From Vitellaria paradoxa (lineage: Eukaryota; Streptophyta; Magnoliopsida; Ericales; Sapotaceae), in the NCBI GenBank assembly GCA_019916065.1, contig JAINTL010000044.1, positions 52,434-116,433 on the forward strand: 64,000 nucleotides of DNA. Direction: 5' to 3'. A program made the position numbers and the translations under genes. How positions within the stretch are numbered: the first letter of the stretch is position 1; the number at the start of each line of letters is the position of its first letter. The notes beneath the pieces are model-generated. The model was not told the DNA's origin. It ran no database searches and saw nothing but the letters and a program-made list of their open reading frames with translations. Positions 1-11,644 of this stretch are shown here, piece by piece.

Positions 1-1450
1 AGCAGACATTTCTTCTTTCATGACAGCACGCCATCCACAATGTGACAAGGCTTCAGACACAGAGTGAGGAGTACAAACAGTAGAAAGATATGTAATAAAG
101 GCATGATAAGAAGGAGATAGAGCTATATAAGAAACAAAAATTAGAAATGGGAAGAGAAGTGCAAGTACGTCTACCTTTTCGAAGAGCCACTGGAAAAACA
201 GGATCCGTAGATTCCGGTTCAGGAGGAGGATTTGAAGAATGAGTAAGAGAATATAGAAAGGCAGAAGCATCATGTGAAGACTCAATAGTAACCAATCATC
301 TAGTATAAACCTGTAGATCAGGACGAGAGAGATGAAAAGGAGAAATTACGAGTAACGGAAGACTCTCATTCAGTTCAAACAAAGACCGAGTATAAGAAAA
401 TAATGGTGTAGTTTCAAAGAATGAGACATCAGCACACAAAATATCAATGAAGGGAAGGACAGTAACACCAATACCCTTTTTGTAAACGAGAATACCCCAA
501 AAAGGCACACTTAATAGCACAAGACTCTAACTTGTCAATCCCGTTATCAAGTTGATGCGCAAAGGCAACACACCTAAAGATACGTAGAGGAAGAGAGAAT
601 AAAGGTGTTTGGGGAAACAAGACAGAATAAGGGGAACAACCTTGTACGACTAATGATGGCATTCTATTAATTAAATAACATGCAATGAGAATAGTGTCTC
701 CCCAAAAAATCTTATGAACATGCATATAAAACAGCATACACTGGTCTGTTTCAACAAGGTGTAAATTCTTCCTCTCTATAACTCCATTTTGTTGTGGAGT
801 ACGAGAGCAAGAGAACTGCTGTAACATGCCAAAAGACGTCATAAATCAGTGAAAGGTTTAGAAAAATACTCTTTAGCATTATTACTATGAAGTTCCTTGA
901 TAGACACGTTAAATTGTGCTTTAATTTTGGCACAAAAAGCTTGAAAAATAGATAATAACTCAGAGCAATCTTTTATTAAATAAACCCATGTAAGTCTTAA
1001 AAAGTCATCAATGAAGATAACAAAATATTTAAAGCCCAACTTGGTAACAATACGACTCGACCCCCATACATCTGAGTGGACCAAATGAAAATGACGTAAA
1101 GCCCTATTATTAACTCTAGGATTGAAGGAAGCACAATGATAATTTCCTAACTGACAAGACTCACAATTTAAAGACTGAAGTTGACTCAAACTAAGAACAA
1201 TAAATTTTAATCTATTCAAGGACAAATGACCAAAACGACAATGGATCTCAATAGGAGAGGCAGCAGCAGAGCAAGTGGTGGATGAAAGAGCAGATGGAGC
1301 AACCAAATAATAAAATCCCCAAGTTTCATGCCCTTCTCCAATCTTCTTCCTTGTCTTCAAATCCTGAATAACCACAAAATTAGGAAAGAATATCAATGAA
1401 CAGTTTAGCTGTTTAGTGAGTTTGTTGACAGACATGAGATTAAAGGGCAA
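1..1450 (-). pseudogene. copia pol remnant: GAG-pre-integrase, integrase, start of RT
   Basis: At 1450-839 the minus strand encodes the GAG-pre-integrase segment, with CRFGHLSLNRL and CESCQLG, and then integrase with HSDVWG and FIDDFLRLTW. The segment that should carry the second catalytic Asp reads LHSNNAKEYFS, with Asn in its place. A frameshift near 842 moves the frame to 842-444, which carries TPQQNGVIERKN with the catalytic Glu, then CYLINRMPS. The linker region follows at 520-53. The last bases (1-60) match the start of RT (ALSHCGWRAVMKEEM). The integrase is therefore dead twice over: a substituted catalytic residue and a frameshift. Confidence 0.88.
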
Positions 1451-1686
1451 TGATAGAACAAATACAGAAGATAAGGATAAGAGTTGGAAAAGCTATACCA
1501 ATGCCCTTGATGAGGTTAGATGAACCATTAGCTGCGATAACATTTGAAATGGAAGAGCATTGAATATTGAATAATAATGAAGAAGTACTAGACATGTAAT
1601 TCGACGCACCAGAATCAAGAATCTAGGGTGTACAAATAGTAAGATTACCTTGATGTGCAAAAGAGATTGGGAAGAGATGCCTAATG

Positions 1687-2687
1687 AGCCGTTTGATAAT
1701 AAAAGAATTTTGCATATTCATCTCCTAAAATAGTTACTGTGGGTGGGATGGCATTCTTACTGGTACTAGGCTTTTCTGCAAGGACAAAAGTATCAAAAGA
1801 GGCTGCATGAGCTATAAGATGGTCTTCCATGAAGATCCCAGCAATTGTCCCTGACATGTCCAACACGACCACAATTAGAACATTTAAGCCTTGTACCACG
1901 TCCTCGATGACCACGGGCACAACCTTCACGGGCCGCACGATCACCAAGTTGAGACAGAGTCTGATAACTAGGATTTTTACTGTTCGAAAACGTTTAACTA
2001 ACTAGGGCAGATCAAATAGTGTTAGAGGTAGTGAATGAATCTCTAGAAGCAAATCTCACAACTCGAGAATAAGTTTCTACAAATGATGGAAGAGAAGCCC
2101 ACTCAAGATTTGGGCTTTAACTGGCTCGAATTCAAGATTCAACCCAGCAAGGAATCAAAGCACAACCATTTGTTCCCGTTGTTTCTGCATCTCATTAATG
2201 TCTGCAGATAATGGTTGCAAAGAGTTCAACTCTTCATGAACGTGCTTCAAGGAAGCAAAATATTCAGTAACTAGTTTTCCTGACTATTGTAGTTGGACTG
2301 GTTTTCCTGACTGTTGTAGTTAAAAGAATTCCAGTGATAAGTCATACATGCAAATAAGTAACTGGAAAACAGCAGGCGTACATAACCCCCATATGTCATT
2401 GCATGCATCAAGATGTGTACACATATCAGCAATGGAGGGTTCCATGAAATTCCACAACAAACTAACCAGGCGAGCATCCTCTTGAACCCATGCATCATAC
2501 TTCGAATCTATTGCAGGAGGGTCGAACTCAATCAGGTGTTTATTTTGCCATACCCAGTCAATGCAATCTTAACAGCTTTGGGCCATTGAAAATAGTTAGT
2601 TCCATTTAATTTTCTGGTGGTTAATTGTTGTGGGATAGGAACTGAATTACCAACCATTTTCCAGTCAATGGACATTTCAAATGCCAT
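1687..2687 (-). pseudogene. copia gag remnant
   Basis: The reading starts at an ATG at 2687 with MAFEMSIDWKMVG. Further on it contains KLNGTNYFQWPKAVKIALTG, the conserved N-terminal gag pattern of plant copia elements (L-N-G-x-N-Y-x-x-W). A stop follows soon after, within GYGKINT*. The nucleocapsid zinc knuckle CSNCGRVGHVRDNC (C-x2-C-x4-H-x4-C) is intact at 1882-1841. Several frame changes separate the parts, so no full Gag can be made. In the living element Gag would form the virus-like particle and bind the RNA. Confidence 0.85.
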
Positions 2688-3130
2688 GGAAGCAAGAGAA
2701 CAGTGATAGTGAAATCAAGGTGACTAGAAAAAGGTTCAAAAAACAGTAATCGGAGATGCTTGGAAGGTCGTCAGAGCAAGACGAGTGCACTACAAGTGGT
2801 CCGCTAGCCTACCGATGAGTCACGCACTCACATATGCTACACGGAGAGTGGCACTACATGGAGAGTGGTGCGTGAGACCCATGCGCAAATGGGTAGGAGG
2901 CGCATGACGGCGGGTGAAGAGGTCTCCATTGACGGCAGTTCTCTAACTAGGGTCGCCGACTACGATGACTCCTCCAAGGTCTATCACTCTCTAAACCAAC
3001 AACCAAGAAGAGACCTTATGTTTTGACAGAGGCGACGAGACCTTTTCCTGCTTCAACAGTGAACAAGACTTTGGTAGTTCTCAGTGTTTGATACATTGGA
3101 TGATGACACACCCAAAGACTCAGAGTTGTT

Positions 3131-3142
3131 GCTCTAATACCA
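3131..3142 (-). other. Primer binding site (initiator tRNA-Met type)
   Basis: The minus strand reads TGGTATTAGAGC, one mismatch from the usual plant copia site TGGTATCAGAGC, directly abutting the LTR end. Confidence 0.85.
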
Positions 3143-3312
3143 TGATAGAAGACTTGAATGACTTGAATTTTATTGATATATGGAACAATTGGAGAGTACA
3201 CATATATATATTTACACGAGTGTTTGTTCAGATTATTTGTAATTATCTATTCGGATCACCGACACACTAGATACCTATGTATATACATGTATCTAATTAA
3301 TGTATATTAACA
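3143..3312 (-). repeat. 5' LTR of the left copia element
   Basis: 170 bp. On the minus strand it starts TGTTAATATACATTAATTAG and ends TCTATCA, giving the TG..CA termini of an LTR. A primer binding site follows with no gap. The length is at the short end for copia LTRs. The boundary at 3312 rests on the TG terminus only, since the partner LTR is not in the window. Confidence 0.8.
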
Positions 3313-4985
3313 GATAAAATTCTGCTCCCTACTGCTGCTATGTTCTTTCTTCCTCTTCTTCTTCTCCTCTCCTTTTCTTTTCTACTTCTTCTTCTTTTCA
3401 ATCTTAACTTAACTTGCTTTCATCTTGTCCTACATCACTATTCCTTAAAAATAATTTCCGAAAACCTTATTTTTTCTTATTCTCTTTAACGCTTCAATTC
3501 ACCAATAATTATGAAAATTCCCATAAAAGTTCATTACCAACCCACTCTCCCATATTTGGAGTTCTCAGGCCCAAATAAAATTTCTGTAAATTTTTCAGAA
3601 TTTTTAGAAATCGTTTGACATTTTTTTAAGCAATTTTACTAGAATATTCACTAAAAATAGCACATTTATCAAAAAATTATGAAACCAGTTTTAAAATACT
3701 CCTAATGGCCTGAACTTTCACTTGGAAGCAGCCGGAGGGCCGCCAGGTGCTGCACGCGCCCTTATGTGCCACCAGCCGTGCATGGGTGCAGCACGTGGGC
3801 ACTGTTCTTCTTCCTCCTACGGCCAGCTGCGGGATCCACTGGTTTTTGGTCCCATTCTCCGCCATTTCTGCACCAAATTAGGCAAAATTTGTGTCCAAAA
3901 TGAAGCTCTCAAAACCCCATGCAATGGGACAAGTTTCATTCAATTTCATGGCCATTTGATAGGTTAAAATCAGCCCAAAAGGCACTGTTTTCACTTTGTT
4001 CTTGAACCCACATTCCAACCTTGTTGCTGGGCCATTTTTCCCTCAACCCACAAACCAAAACTTGCATGAAAATCTCTACTAGTTCTCAAAGACATTTTTT
4101 ATTTAAAACTTTAGGATTATTTCCAACAATGTATTCAAAAATGGAAAATCAAACCCACGGCAATACAACACCCCTACATCGCTACACAAGCAACCCTCTA
4201 CATTTGGCAAGCATTCTCACTAAGCTATATGAAACCTAAACATGGCTTTACCTTACTTGCTTTGAGCTATCTTCTTCCCTTCTCTGTTTGGTGCTTCGGG
4301 TAGAATGGAGGAAGAGTGAACAACTCTTGTGGTTTCTTCTTGGCTAAGTGGAATATTCCTTTACATGTGGGACACCAATAGAACAGGTGTTTCACGTGGG
4401 CCACATGAGAGATTTTTTTTTATTTCATTATATATATATATATATATTTTTCCAGTCTTCACATACCATCTATTTTGGATATGAACAAGAGCAGACTAAC
4501 ACTTTAAGGTGTGGAGGCAGCTAACCCCACTAATTTACTTTAATTTTTCTATACATAGTTCTTTCTTGTATTGGGTCGTAAAATTTTACTAATTCGCACC
4601 CATGTAGCTTAGCTAATTTGCTCCTACATATTTTTTACTCTTGAAGAAGTCACCCCATCTTATCACAATGTCCGGCCTTACAAGTGAGCATTGACGAATA
4701 GGTGATCCACATGCTATCTCTAGTATGTGACATCAAGTAGATGTGGATCTTTTGAGCAACACTAATCACAATCTCTTGTTGCAACACACTCTATGGTCTT
4801 CCTTCCCTCTATTCTAATCATTTGACAATGGGGAAAATATGAAAATGAATACAATGATTTATATAAACTTCTCAAATCAAAACGATCAATCAATGGGTAG
4901 GATTACAGGTCTATTCACCAACTTTCTACGAAATACGACAAGTAATGTTACATGGACTTCCCTATTTCCTCCCATATACCCCTAA
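3313..4985. other. Intergenic, no recognised gene
   Basis: Pyrimidine-rich and AT-rich DNA with a less AT-rich patch at about 3710-3870. Short open frames there (for example 3722-3967) show no domain and no codon bias. The style of the sequence suggests an old LTR or other dispersed repeat, but no termini or duplications could be fixed. A (TA)n run lies at 4431-4448. Confidence 0.5.
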
Positions 4986-5674
4986 GGGCCCGATTAGATG
5001 ATGCTAAAATTTCAAGGGATAAGTTTTAGAGGGAGTATAAAATAAGAAGGAGTATTATTTTTAGAGGGTTGGTCCACATTGATGTGATGTTTATGGAGGG
5101 GGATAACTTTTGACTTGATTTGGATGTTTTATAAATAAGAGGGGGTGAATGATGAAAAAAGCAGTCAAATGACTCTTTTGCCCTTATGGTGTCCCAAACT
5201 TGATTACCCATTAAATTAAATATTAAATTGCAAAACCCACTATATTTAATTATTTTTGGACAATTTGAAGTTATATTATTTATTTCATTGAAAATTTAAT
5301 TTTTTATAAATTTATTTAAACAAAAAATTGTTTTAAATATGTACTTTTGAATGGTTAGTTATTATTTAATTTTATTTTTAATTATGTTTATTTTGACTTG
5401 TTGGCCTACCTATTATTTTTTTACTAGCATTATATTTATTTTGATCAAATTAATGAGGGCTAAAAACATCAAAACAATAGCCATTCCCCCTGGATAAATT
5501 TTGGCTAGGGTCGAGAGTGCCCAAAAGTTATCCGGGAGATGACCGCAGGAGAGAGAAAGTGAAGACCCGGGAGGGGGGTAAGTTTGGTTGCCAAATCATG
5601 GCAAAAGAGTGGGCCCCACTCGTTGGCCAGGTAAAAGGTTTGGAGGGAAGCTTTCCCCGCATCCAAGCAGGGCC
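4986..5674. mobile_element. Non-autonomous PIF/Harbinger-like element, 689 bp
   Basis: Imperfect terminal inverted repeats: left GGGCCCGATTAGATG, right end reverse-complemented GGCCCTGCTTGGATG. Both sides are flanked by TAA (4983-4985 and 5675-5677), a target duplication typical of the PIF/Harbinger superfamily. The interior is AT-rich on the left and GC-rich on the right, with no transposase frame. The superfamily call rests on the 3-bp TAA and the GGGCC terminus. Confidence 0.7.
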
Positions 5675-5677
5675 TAA

Positions 5678-6330
5678 AATTAGACACTTGGGTCCTATAT
5701 AAGTTTTAACAACTCTTGAAGAAGTAATGTCAAACATTTGATAATAAAGAAAATTTTTTAATCTATTATGTACACGGAAGATTAGAATCTAATTTTTTTC
5801 TTTAAATTCTATTTAATTCAAATTTCATTTCTAAATAATAATTATATTTTATATCAATATATTATACAATATATACTATATTTAAATGTTCATAATGTGT
5901 TTTCTATCCTACCTAATTTTTGGATCTATATCCGAATATTCTAAATTTAAAGTTTTGGGAGGTCTGACACCTAGACACATACCCGTCCCCAACACTCTTA
6001 ATTGAGTCCATGCAACATAGATGATAAGAGTCATCATTACAATGAAGAAGGTTAGTGACAAGAATTGTATTGTTCATTGCACTTATTATTACTACCTATT
6101 AAATTGTCGAAACCCTTTTGTCCCGCTAAATCCATATTCTTTATCATATTCCTAATGTCACCAAGCAGTTCTCAGTTTAAAAATGTTACCATGTGCTTGG
6201 GACCCAAACTGGCTTATCGTATCTACATTGTCTACACTGTCTCCAAAATTTATTTATTTTCAATTTTCTTTTATTGACTAAGAGTTACTTATTTTGTATT
6301 ACACCACATTGCTTATGGGTTCGTGAACTT
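5678..6330. other. Intergenic, no recognised feature
   Basis: AT-rich. The missing 3' exons of the LAZ1-like gene were looked for here on the minus strand and not found. A short patch at about 6110-6220 is less AT-rich but encodes nothing recognisable. Confidence 0.45.
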
Positions 6331-6333
6331 TTA

Positions 6334-6683
6334 GGTGGCATTTGGTTTGTTTTTCTATTTTTTGTTTTCTGTTTTTGTTTTCTATTTTCTGTTTTGATCT
6401 CATTTTTCATTTCACACTTTTGAAAATAAGGAAAATAGCTCAAAACATATTTGATTATTTATGTTTTCAAATTTTGTTTAGAAAATAAAAAATGAGTTTA
6501 CACATAAAATGAAAAATAACAAAAAGTTGTTTTGAGCGTTTTTAATCCAAAACAAGAAAAACCTCAAACTAAAGAAAACAAAATAAAGAAAACAAAACAT
6601 CTTCTGATTTCCTTGTTTTGAAAATTTTAAAGCATAAAACACAAAACAAAAACAGAAAACAGAAAAATAAACCAAATGCCACC
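6334..6683. mobile_element. PIF/Harbinger-like MITE, 350 bp
   Basis: Terminal inverted repeats GGTGGCATTTGGTTT and its complement AAACCAAATGCCACC are perfect over 15 bp. Each end is flanked by TTA (6331-6333 and 6684-6686). Much of the interior is self-complementary (TTTTCTGTTTT on one side, AAAACAGAAAA on the other), so the element can fold back. It lies 53 bp beyond the last recognisable exon of the LAZ1-like pseudogene. Confidence 0.88.
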
Positions 6684-8968
6684 TTAGTTGTGAACATTCG
6701 TAAAGAGATTCAAAAATAGTAGTAGGGTTAACTCACTTCTATGCAGATCAAAAAATCCTGCAATCCAGTCCGTATTTTTCCTACATTTGGAAGAACTCCA
6801 ACAGCACACAATAAAGCGATGCCCACGCCTTGCCACCAAGTAGCAAACACAATAGCCTTGAAGCTGATAAACTTCCCGAGGGGTTATATTGGTTGAAGTC
6901 TTTCACGAGTTACATTATAAAACTGCACCAGGCAAAACAATGCCCACATCTGGCTAAAGTTCAGTACTATGGCCATGTATGGATACCTGCAAACATGAAA
7001 CAGAAGCACCATAAAAGGCGAAGGAGAATTTTCTCTTCCCAAAGATTAACCTGAAAACCACACAATGAAAGCTAGGAAAAGATATAAACAGAAACCAAGA
7101 AAATATAATGCCATTGATTACAATTTGCTCTGCAATGTTCAATTGAACATTATGTAAATTAATGTAAAATAAGTCTAGTAACTTGAAAAGGAAAATTGAA
7201 TTTTTCATCACTTGGGCAATATTACTGATTTCTAATGTTCATAATTTAAATTTTATTACCTTGAGAGATGAAAGTATGTGATTTTGTTGTCAAATGATAT
7301 TTGCATGGAAAATGTAAAGCAGCTGTATAAACAAAGAACTGAAGACATACAAATGGCTTAATTATGGTTGTGAAAATGTGCATGAAGCCTGAAGCAATAT
7401 CATTGTTATCAAACTCAACCTAGTTCTATTTCCATTTAACACAAAGTTGAGTCTCTAAGTTCTGTTAATTTGTAAACAATACATACCCATAGTACCACTT
7501 GAACTCCCCATCACCATATACACCAAAAAGCTCGAATACAAATGCCAAGAATGCAGAGTCTTCAAAATCATCTGGGCTATCCAGAAAACAATAGAATTCA
7601 ATATCAACACTAAATGTAGAAAGAGAGAATTTTGAGACTTACATATTGGGCAAGACCAAATGTTTCTATTGTAAGCAAGTCTTTTCCAAGCATACATGGT
7701 TGGAGGAAGAAATTGCGAAATGCTCTTTGTGAATTTGGTTTCTCGTTTGCCCCTTCTAATAATGGCATGCTGATCAGTTTTCTTGATTTTTCTTCAAGTA
7801 GTTCTATCACTCTTTGTTCACCACCTAGTGCAAATACTTCTGTCAAATTACATCTATCTGAACATCTTAGCAAGAGAGACCTTCCAAGGATCATCCAAAA
7901 ATTAATTGGGATTCAATAAAATTATTATATTATACCTTTTCAAGAAAGATTCCAAATAATTGCAATAGTAAGCCATGTCAAATCAAAAGAGGAAGAAGAT
8001 ATATCGAATATATTCCTAAACACCAACTTCCACTAGTCTGATAACTTCAGAGGAAACAAAACAATTTTCTTTAAAGCCAAATTTGGTTGGTGAAAGCCAA
8101 CAAGGTCTCAGGAACAGAGCAGACAGTAACAGCAGCAGAAACACATATCGGTGGTCTGGTACATCATGCTAGATTGAAAAAGGGTCCCAAAATGTGAAGC
8201 TTACCAAGGCAGGCAATCAGGTAACTGCCAAAAGAATACAAGGCAAATGCTTCGTAGCAATTCCTTAAAATGTCACATGCCAAGGAAAATCTTGGATTCC
8301 CCAAGGGTAAAATCTGCACAAGGAAAGAAAATCATAAGGTCAATTAAAAAGAAAAGGAAAAATCAAATGAGTTAAACAACATCGCCCTCCCCATGTTTCT
8401 TTTATCTCTTCTTCTCATCAGGATACTTGACTAGTTGGCTGCAAGATTTTATTTCTGTCTCCACATGTCCTCTCCCCTTCGGCCCCAACTTATAGATTTA
8501 GTTACATATTCTTCTGAAGAGGGCCATAGTAGGGATTTTCTTTTAACGTAAACATGCATGCTTTGAAATCAACAGTGCTAAAAATATATTGCAAATATAA
8601 GTAACTGATATGACCACAAAATACTTTAGTATATATTTTTTTTCCATGTAGTCAATGGAAGATTGAAAAGATGGAATTGATGGTAATTGCATTTGACTGA
8701 TGTACACCCAAGGAACAATGCTTGCTGATTAAAAAGTTCTCATATAAGTTTGTCACTAAAGAAGCCATGTACTACTTTTGGAAGGTTAAATACTTACTGA
8801 TTCACTAGCATAGATGGGAACCATGAGAAGAATTGCAACGATCCATTTTTGCTCCTGGAAAGAAACAGAAACAAGATGACCTTCAGATTACCAATTGAAC
8901 ACCAAATAGTAAAACCATCTCTCTTTGACTTCTTTTAATTTATTAGGATTTTATGACTTGTTAAATAT

Positions 8969-9122
8969 AGTTGAGAGAAATAATTAAAGAACTGAGTGTG
9001 TTAATTATTCCACCCTCTCATCATATTTATAATAGAGAGTTTTAAGTACAATTAGGAAGAAAGAAAAACAAAGAAATCAAAATATCCTAGAATATATACA
9101 AAATATTCTAAGAATCCTAATA
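8969..9122 (-). repeat. 3' LTR of the intronic copia element
   Basis: 154 bp, about 85% alike by eye to 11489-11644. The shared core is GTGTTAATTATTCCACCCTC. The terminal bases have mutated: the left end is AGTTGAGAG against TGTTGGGAG, and the right end is CCTAATA against CCTAACA. Confidence 0.88.
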
Positions 9123-11488
9123 CTCCCTCTCAAGCTGGAGCATAGAGGTCAAACATACCTAATCTGATAGACATTTGCTGGAAAAGAGAACGAGACAAGG
9201 ACTTAGTGAGAATATCACCCAACTGAAAATTTGAGTGTACAAATGTAGTAATAAGATCACTCTTCAGCAGAAGATCCTAAATAAATTAACAATCCACTTT
9301 CATATGCTTGGTAGGTTCGTGAAAGAATGGATTAGTGGCTACCTTTCAAAAAAAATAAAAAATGATTATTGGCAACAAAGATAGCAGTTTAATTGTCATA
9401 GTACATGGACATCAGAGCTAGAACTTCAATACCAAAGTTAAGAGAGAACAAACCCAAAAATGTCTAAGAAGTAATGTGGGTCATAGCACAATACTCAACC
9501 TCAGCACTAGAACAAGCAACACTCGCTTCTTACTCCTCCAAGTCACTAAATTTCCACCAACAAGAGTATAGTACCCAGAAGTAGATCTTCAATGAGAACA
9601 ATTACCGGCCCAATCTTCATTACTATAGCCAACTATATCCAACATGGTGGAAGGTCGATAGAGTAACCCTCAATTGAGAGAACTATTTAAATATCTCGGA
9701 ACACGGCACAACATCGAGATGGGGTTGGCAAAGAGCATGCAAGAACCTACTAACTACACCAACTGCACATGCAATATCAGGTTGCGTCATATTATGGTGG
9801 ATCAGCTTACCCACAGAACAACATTATCGGCCTATATTAGGAAATGGATCACCACTTTTAGAGTCTAAATAAACAGAAGAGTTCATAGTATTACCTGTAG
9901 GATAAGAACCCAAAAGCCGAATCTCAAAGTGCAAATCCAAAATATACTTCCTTTTAAATAATGTTATAACTTGGGGAAAATAGACAATCTCAATCCCTGG
10001 GAAATAACGTAAGGCTCCAAGGTGTGTAAAACTATTGCCCTAGATGAAGCTTCAATGCAGAAATACCATTAGAATTATCCCCAAAAATGATAATATCATC
10101 AGCATAGACAACCAGGACAATGATGCCAAAAGATGATCGATATATAAAAACTGACTGAACCATCAAAAACCATAATCCAAAAGAACTACATTGAACTAAT
10201 CAAACCATGCTCATGGGGATTGCTTGAGTCATACAAGGTTTGGTCTCACTAGCTAGAAGCTTATCATGGTAGCAAGAAGATCATCATTAAGCCCTAAAAG
10301 AAGCAAAACAATCACAAGTTCCTGCCACCGCTTGATCATCTCAGCCTTGTCTTGAGAAAATGATGAAATTGTAAGACCAAGAGCCTTAAGGGCACTATAA
10401 TACTCAGAAAGAGAATGATCACCCTACCAAAAAGAGGAGAGTTACTCATATGTCTCAAAATATCTCCAAAATATTGTTTTGCTAGGAGAAGGAATTTACC
10501 AAGAAATCCCAAATTACTTTTGAAGCATCACATAAGAAAACTACGTGCAAAACCAAGGCTTCAAGCTACGCTATAGCCAACTCATAACAATGGCGTTTGC
10601 AACCCACAATTACCGAAGAGTAGTAGACTTGAGAATCTAAGGCAGAATCCGTGGTGAAGTGGTTCATCTATCAACTGATGAGAAATACCCGAACATATGA
10701 GACCAGAACAAATAGTTAGTCTTACTCAATTTTTCACTCGGGATAACTTAGGAAGGCTGCCAATCGGAATAAGAGAAACTAGAGAACATGAAGAGACCTG
10801 AATTGGATCTCCATTAGAGGTAGTCTTGACAGGAGAAGGATCATAGCCATCTGGAGAGAGGCAAACACCAACTATCAACAAGTTTAAGTTAATATTGATC
10901 AAGCAAGTACAAGAAAAGCCAAATGATGAAGGCAAAGTCAAGAGAAGTCATGTGTGAGACACACAGCCTAGAATGCCAAAAACAAAGGATCAAGCAAACT
11001 AGGAGAGAGCCAAAAAACCAAAAGTTGACTTCGAGGCAAACCAGGAGAGAGCCTCAGAGCCATAGCATTAGTGGCTACAAGCGACAATAATGAGCTTGCG
11101 ACCATGAGTGTTGTGCAACTTAGAGAACAACATTAAGAAACTCTCAAAAACATTGACTGAGGGCTTGACAAGGTCGCCTAACATGAGATGAGCACTGGCA
11201 GAGATCGTCGAAGAGACTTTGGAAGAAGACGTACCCGCATGTGCAAGGACGACTTGGGCAAAGTACTATTGCCGGCGCATTGCTTTGCAGAAAATGGTTT
11301 GCTTTATACTCTGGAGGTCACCGGTTGCTAATGAAGCTACTATGGTTGGTTGACTGGTGACAAAGGTGGCTAGAAAGAGAACTGTCAAATGGAAGACTCC
11401 AGCAGCTAGGATTGTTTTTGAACAATAACTAGCTAGTGTTTTTTTTTGGGGGGGGGGGGGGGAATATTGGATCAATGCTCCAATACCA

Positions 11489-11644
11489 TGTTGGGAGAGA
11501 TAATTGAAGAATTGAGTGTGTTAATTATTCCACCCTCTCTTATTATATTTATAATAAAGAATTTAAGCATACAATTAAAAAGAAGAAAAATAAGGAAATC
11601 AAAATATTCTAGAATATATGCAGAGTATTCTAAAAATCCTAACA
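11489..11644 (-). repeat. 5' LTR of the intronic copia element
   Basis: 156 bp with near-perfect termini TGTTGGGA and TCCTAACA. The primer binding site lies directly to its left (CCAATACCA at 11480-11488). Just beyond lies a run of 13 G at about 11449-11461, inside the element leader. Confidence 0.88.

Larger units (their letters stand above)
1..3312 (-). mobile_element. Ty1/copia LTR retrotransposon, degenerate, runs off the left edge
   Basis: Read on the minus strand the order is LTR (3312-3143), primer binding site (3142-3131), leader, gag (from 2687), zinc knuckle (1882-1841), GAG-pre-integrase, integrase and the first codons of reverse transcriptase at the window edge. GAG-pre-integrase and integrase before RT is diagnostic of the copia order. 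Reading frames are broken by several stops and shifts, so this copy should not be autonomous. The second LTR would lie to the left, outside the window. The five bases right of the LTR are gataa; the matching target duplication cannot be checked here. Confidence 0.93.
8969..11644 (-). mobile_element. Ty1/copia element, internally deleted, in intron 1 of the LAZ1-like gene
   Basis: Two LTRs flank 2.37 kb of internal DNA. Flanks AATAT (8964-8968) and AATAC (11645-11649) make a 5-bp target duplication with one change. The PBS lies next to the right LTR: TGGTATTGGAGC on the minus strand, 11488-11477. A purine tract GAGAGGGAG abuts the left LTR. On the minus strand gag-like sequence (LGLNDDLLATMIS, near 10300) passes within about 100 bp to late RT (GIIVLVVYADDIIIF, YADD at 10106-10095), so protease, integrase and most of RT are deleted. 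The RNase H end, HEPTKHMKVDC and LGDILTKSLS, is at about 9350-9200. Stops are frequent. It has the same orientation as the host gene. Confidence 0.9.

Noticed and set aside
5505..5737. Overlapping open frames on both strands near 5.5-5.7 kb
   Set aside because: They fall in the GC-richer right arm of the 4986-5674 element and have no protein character.
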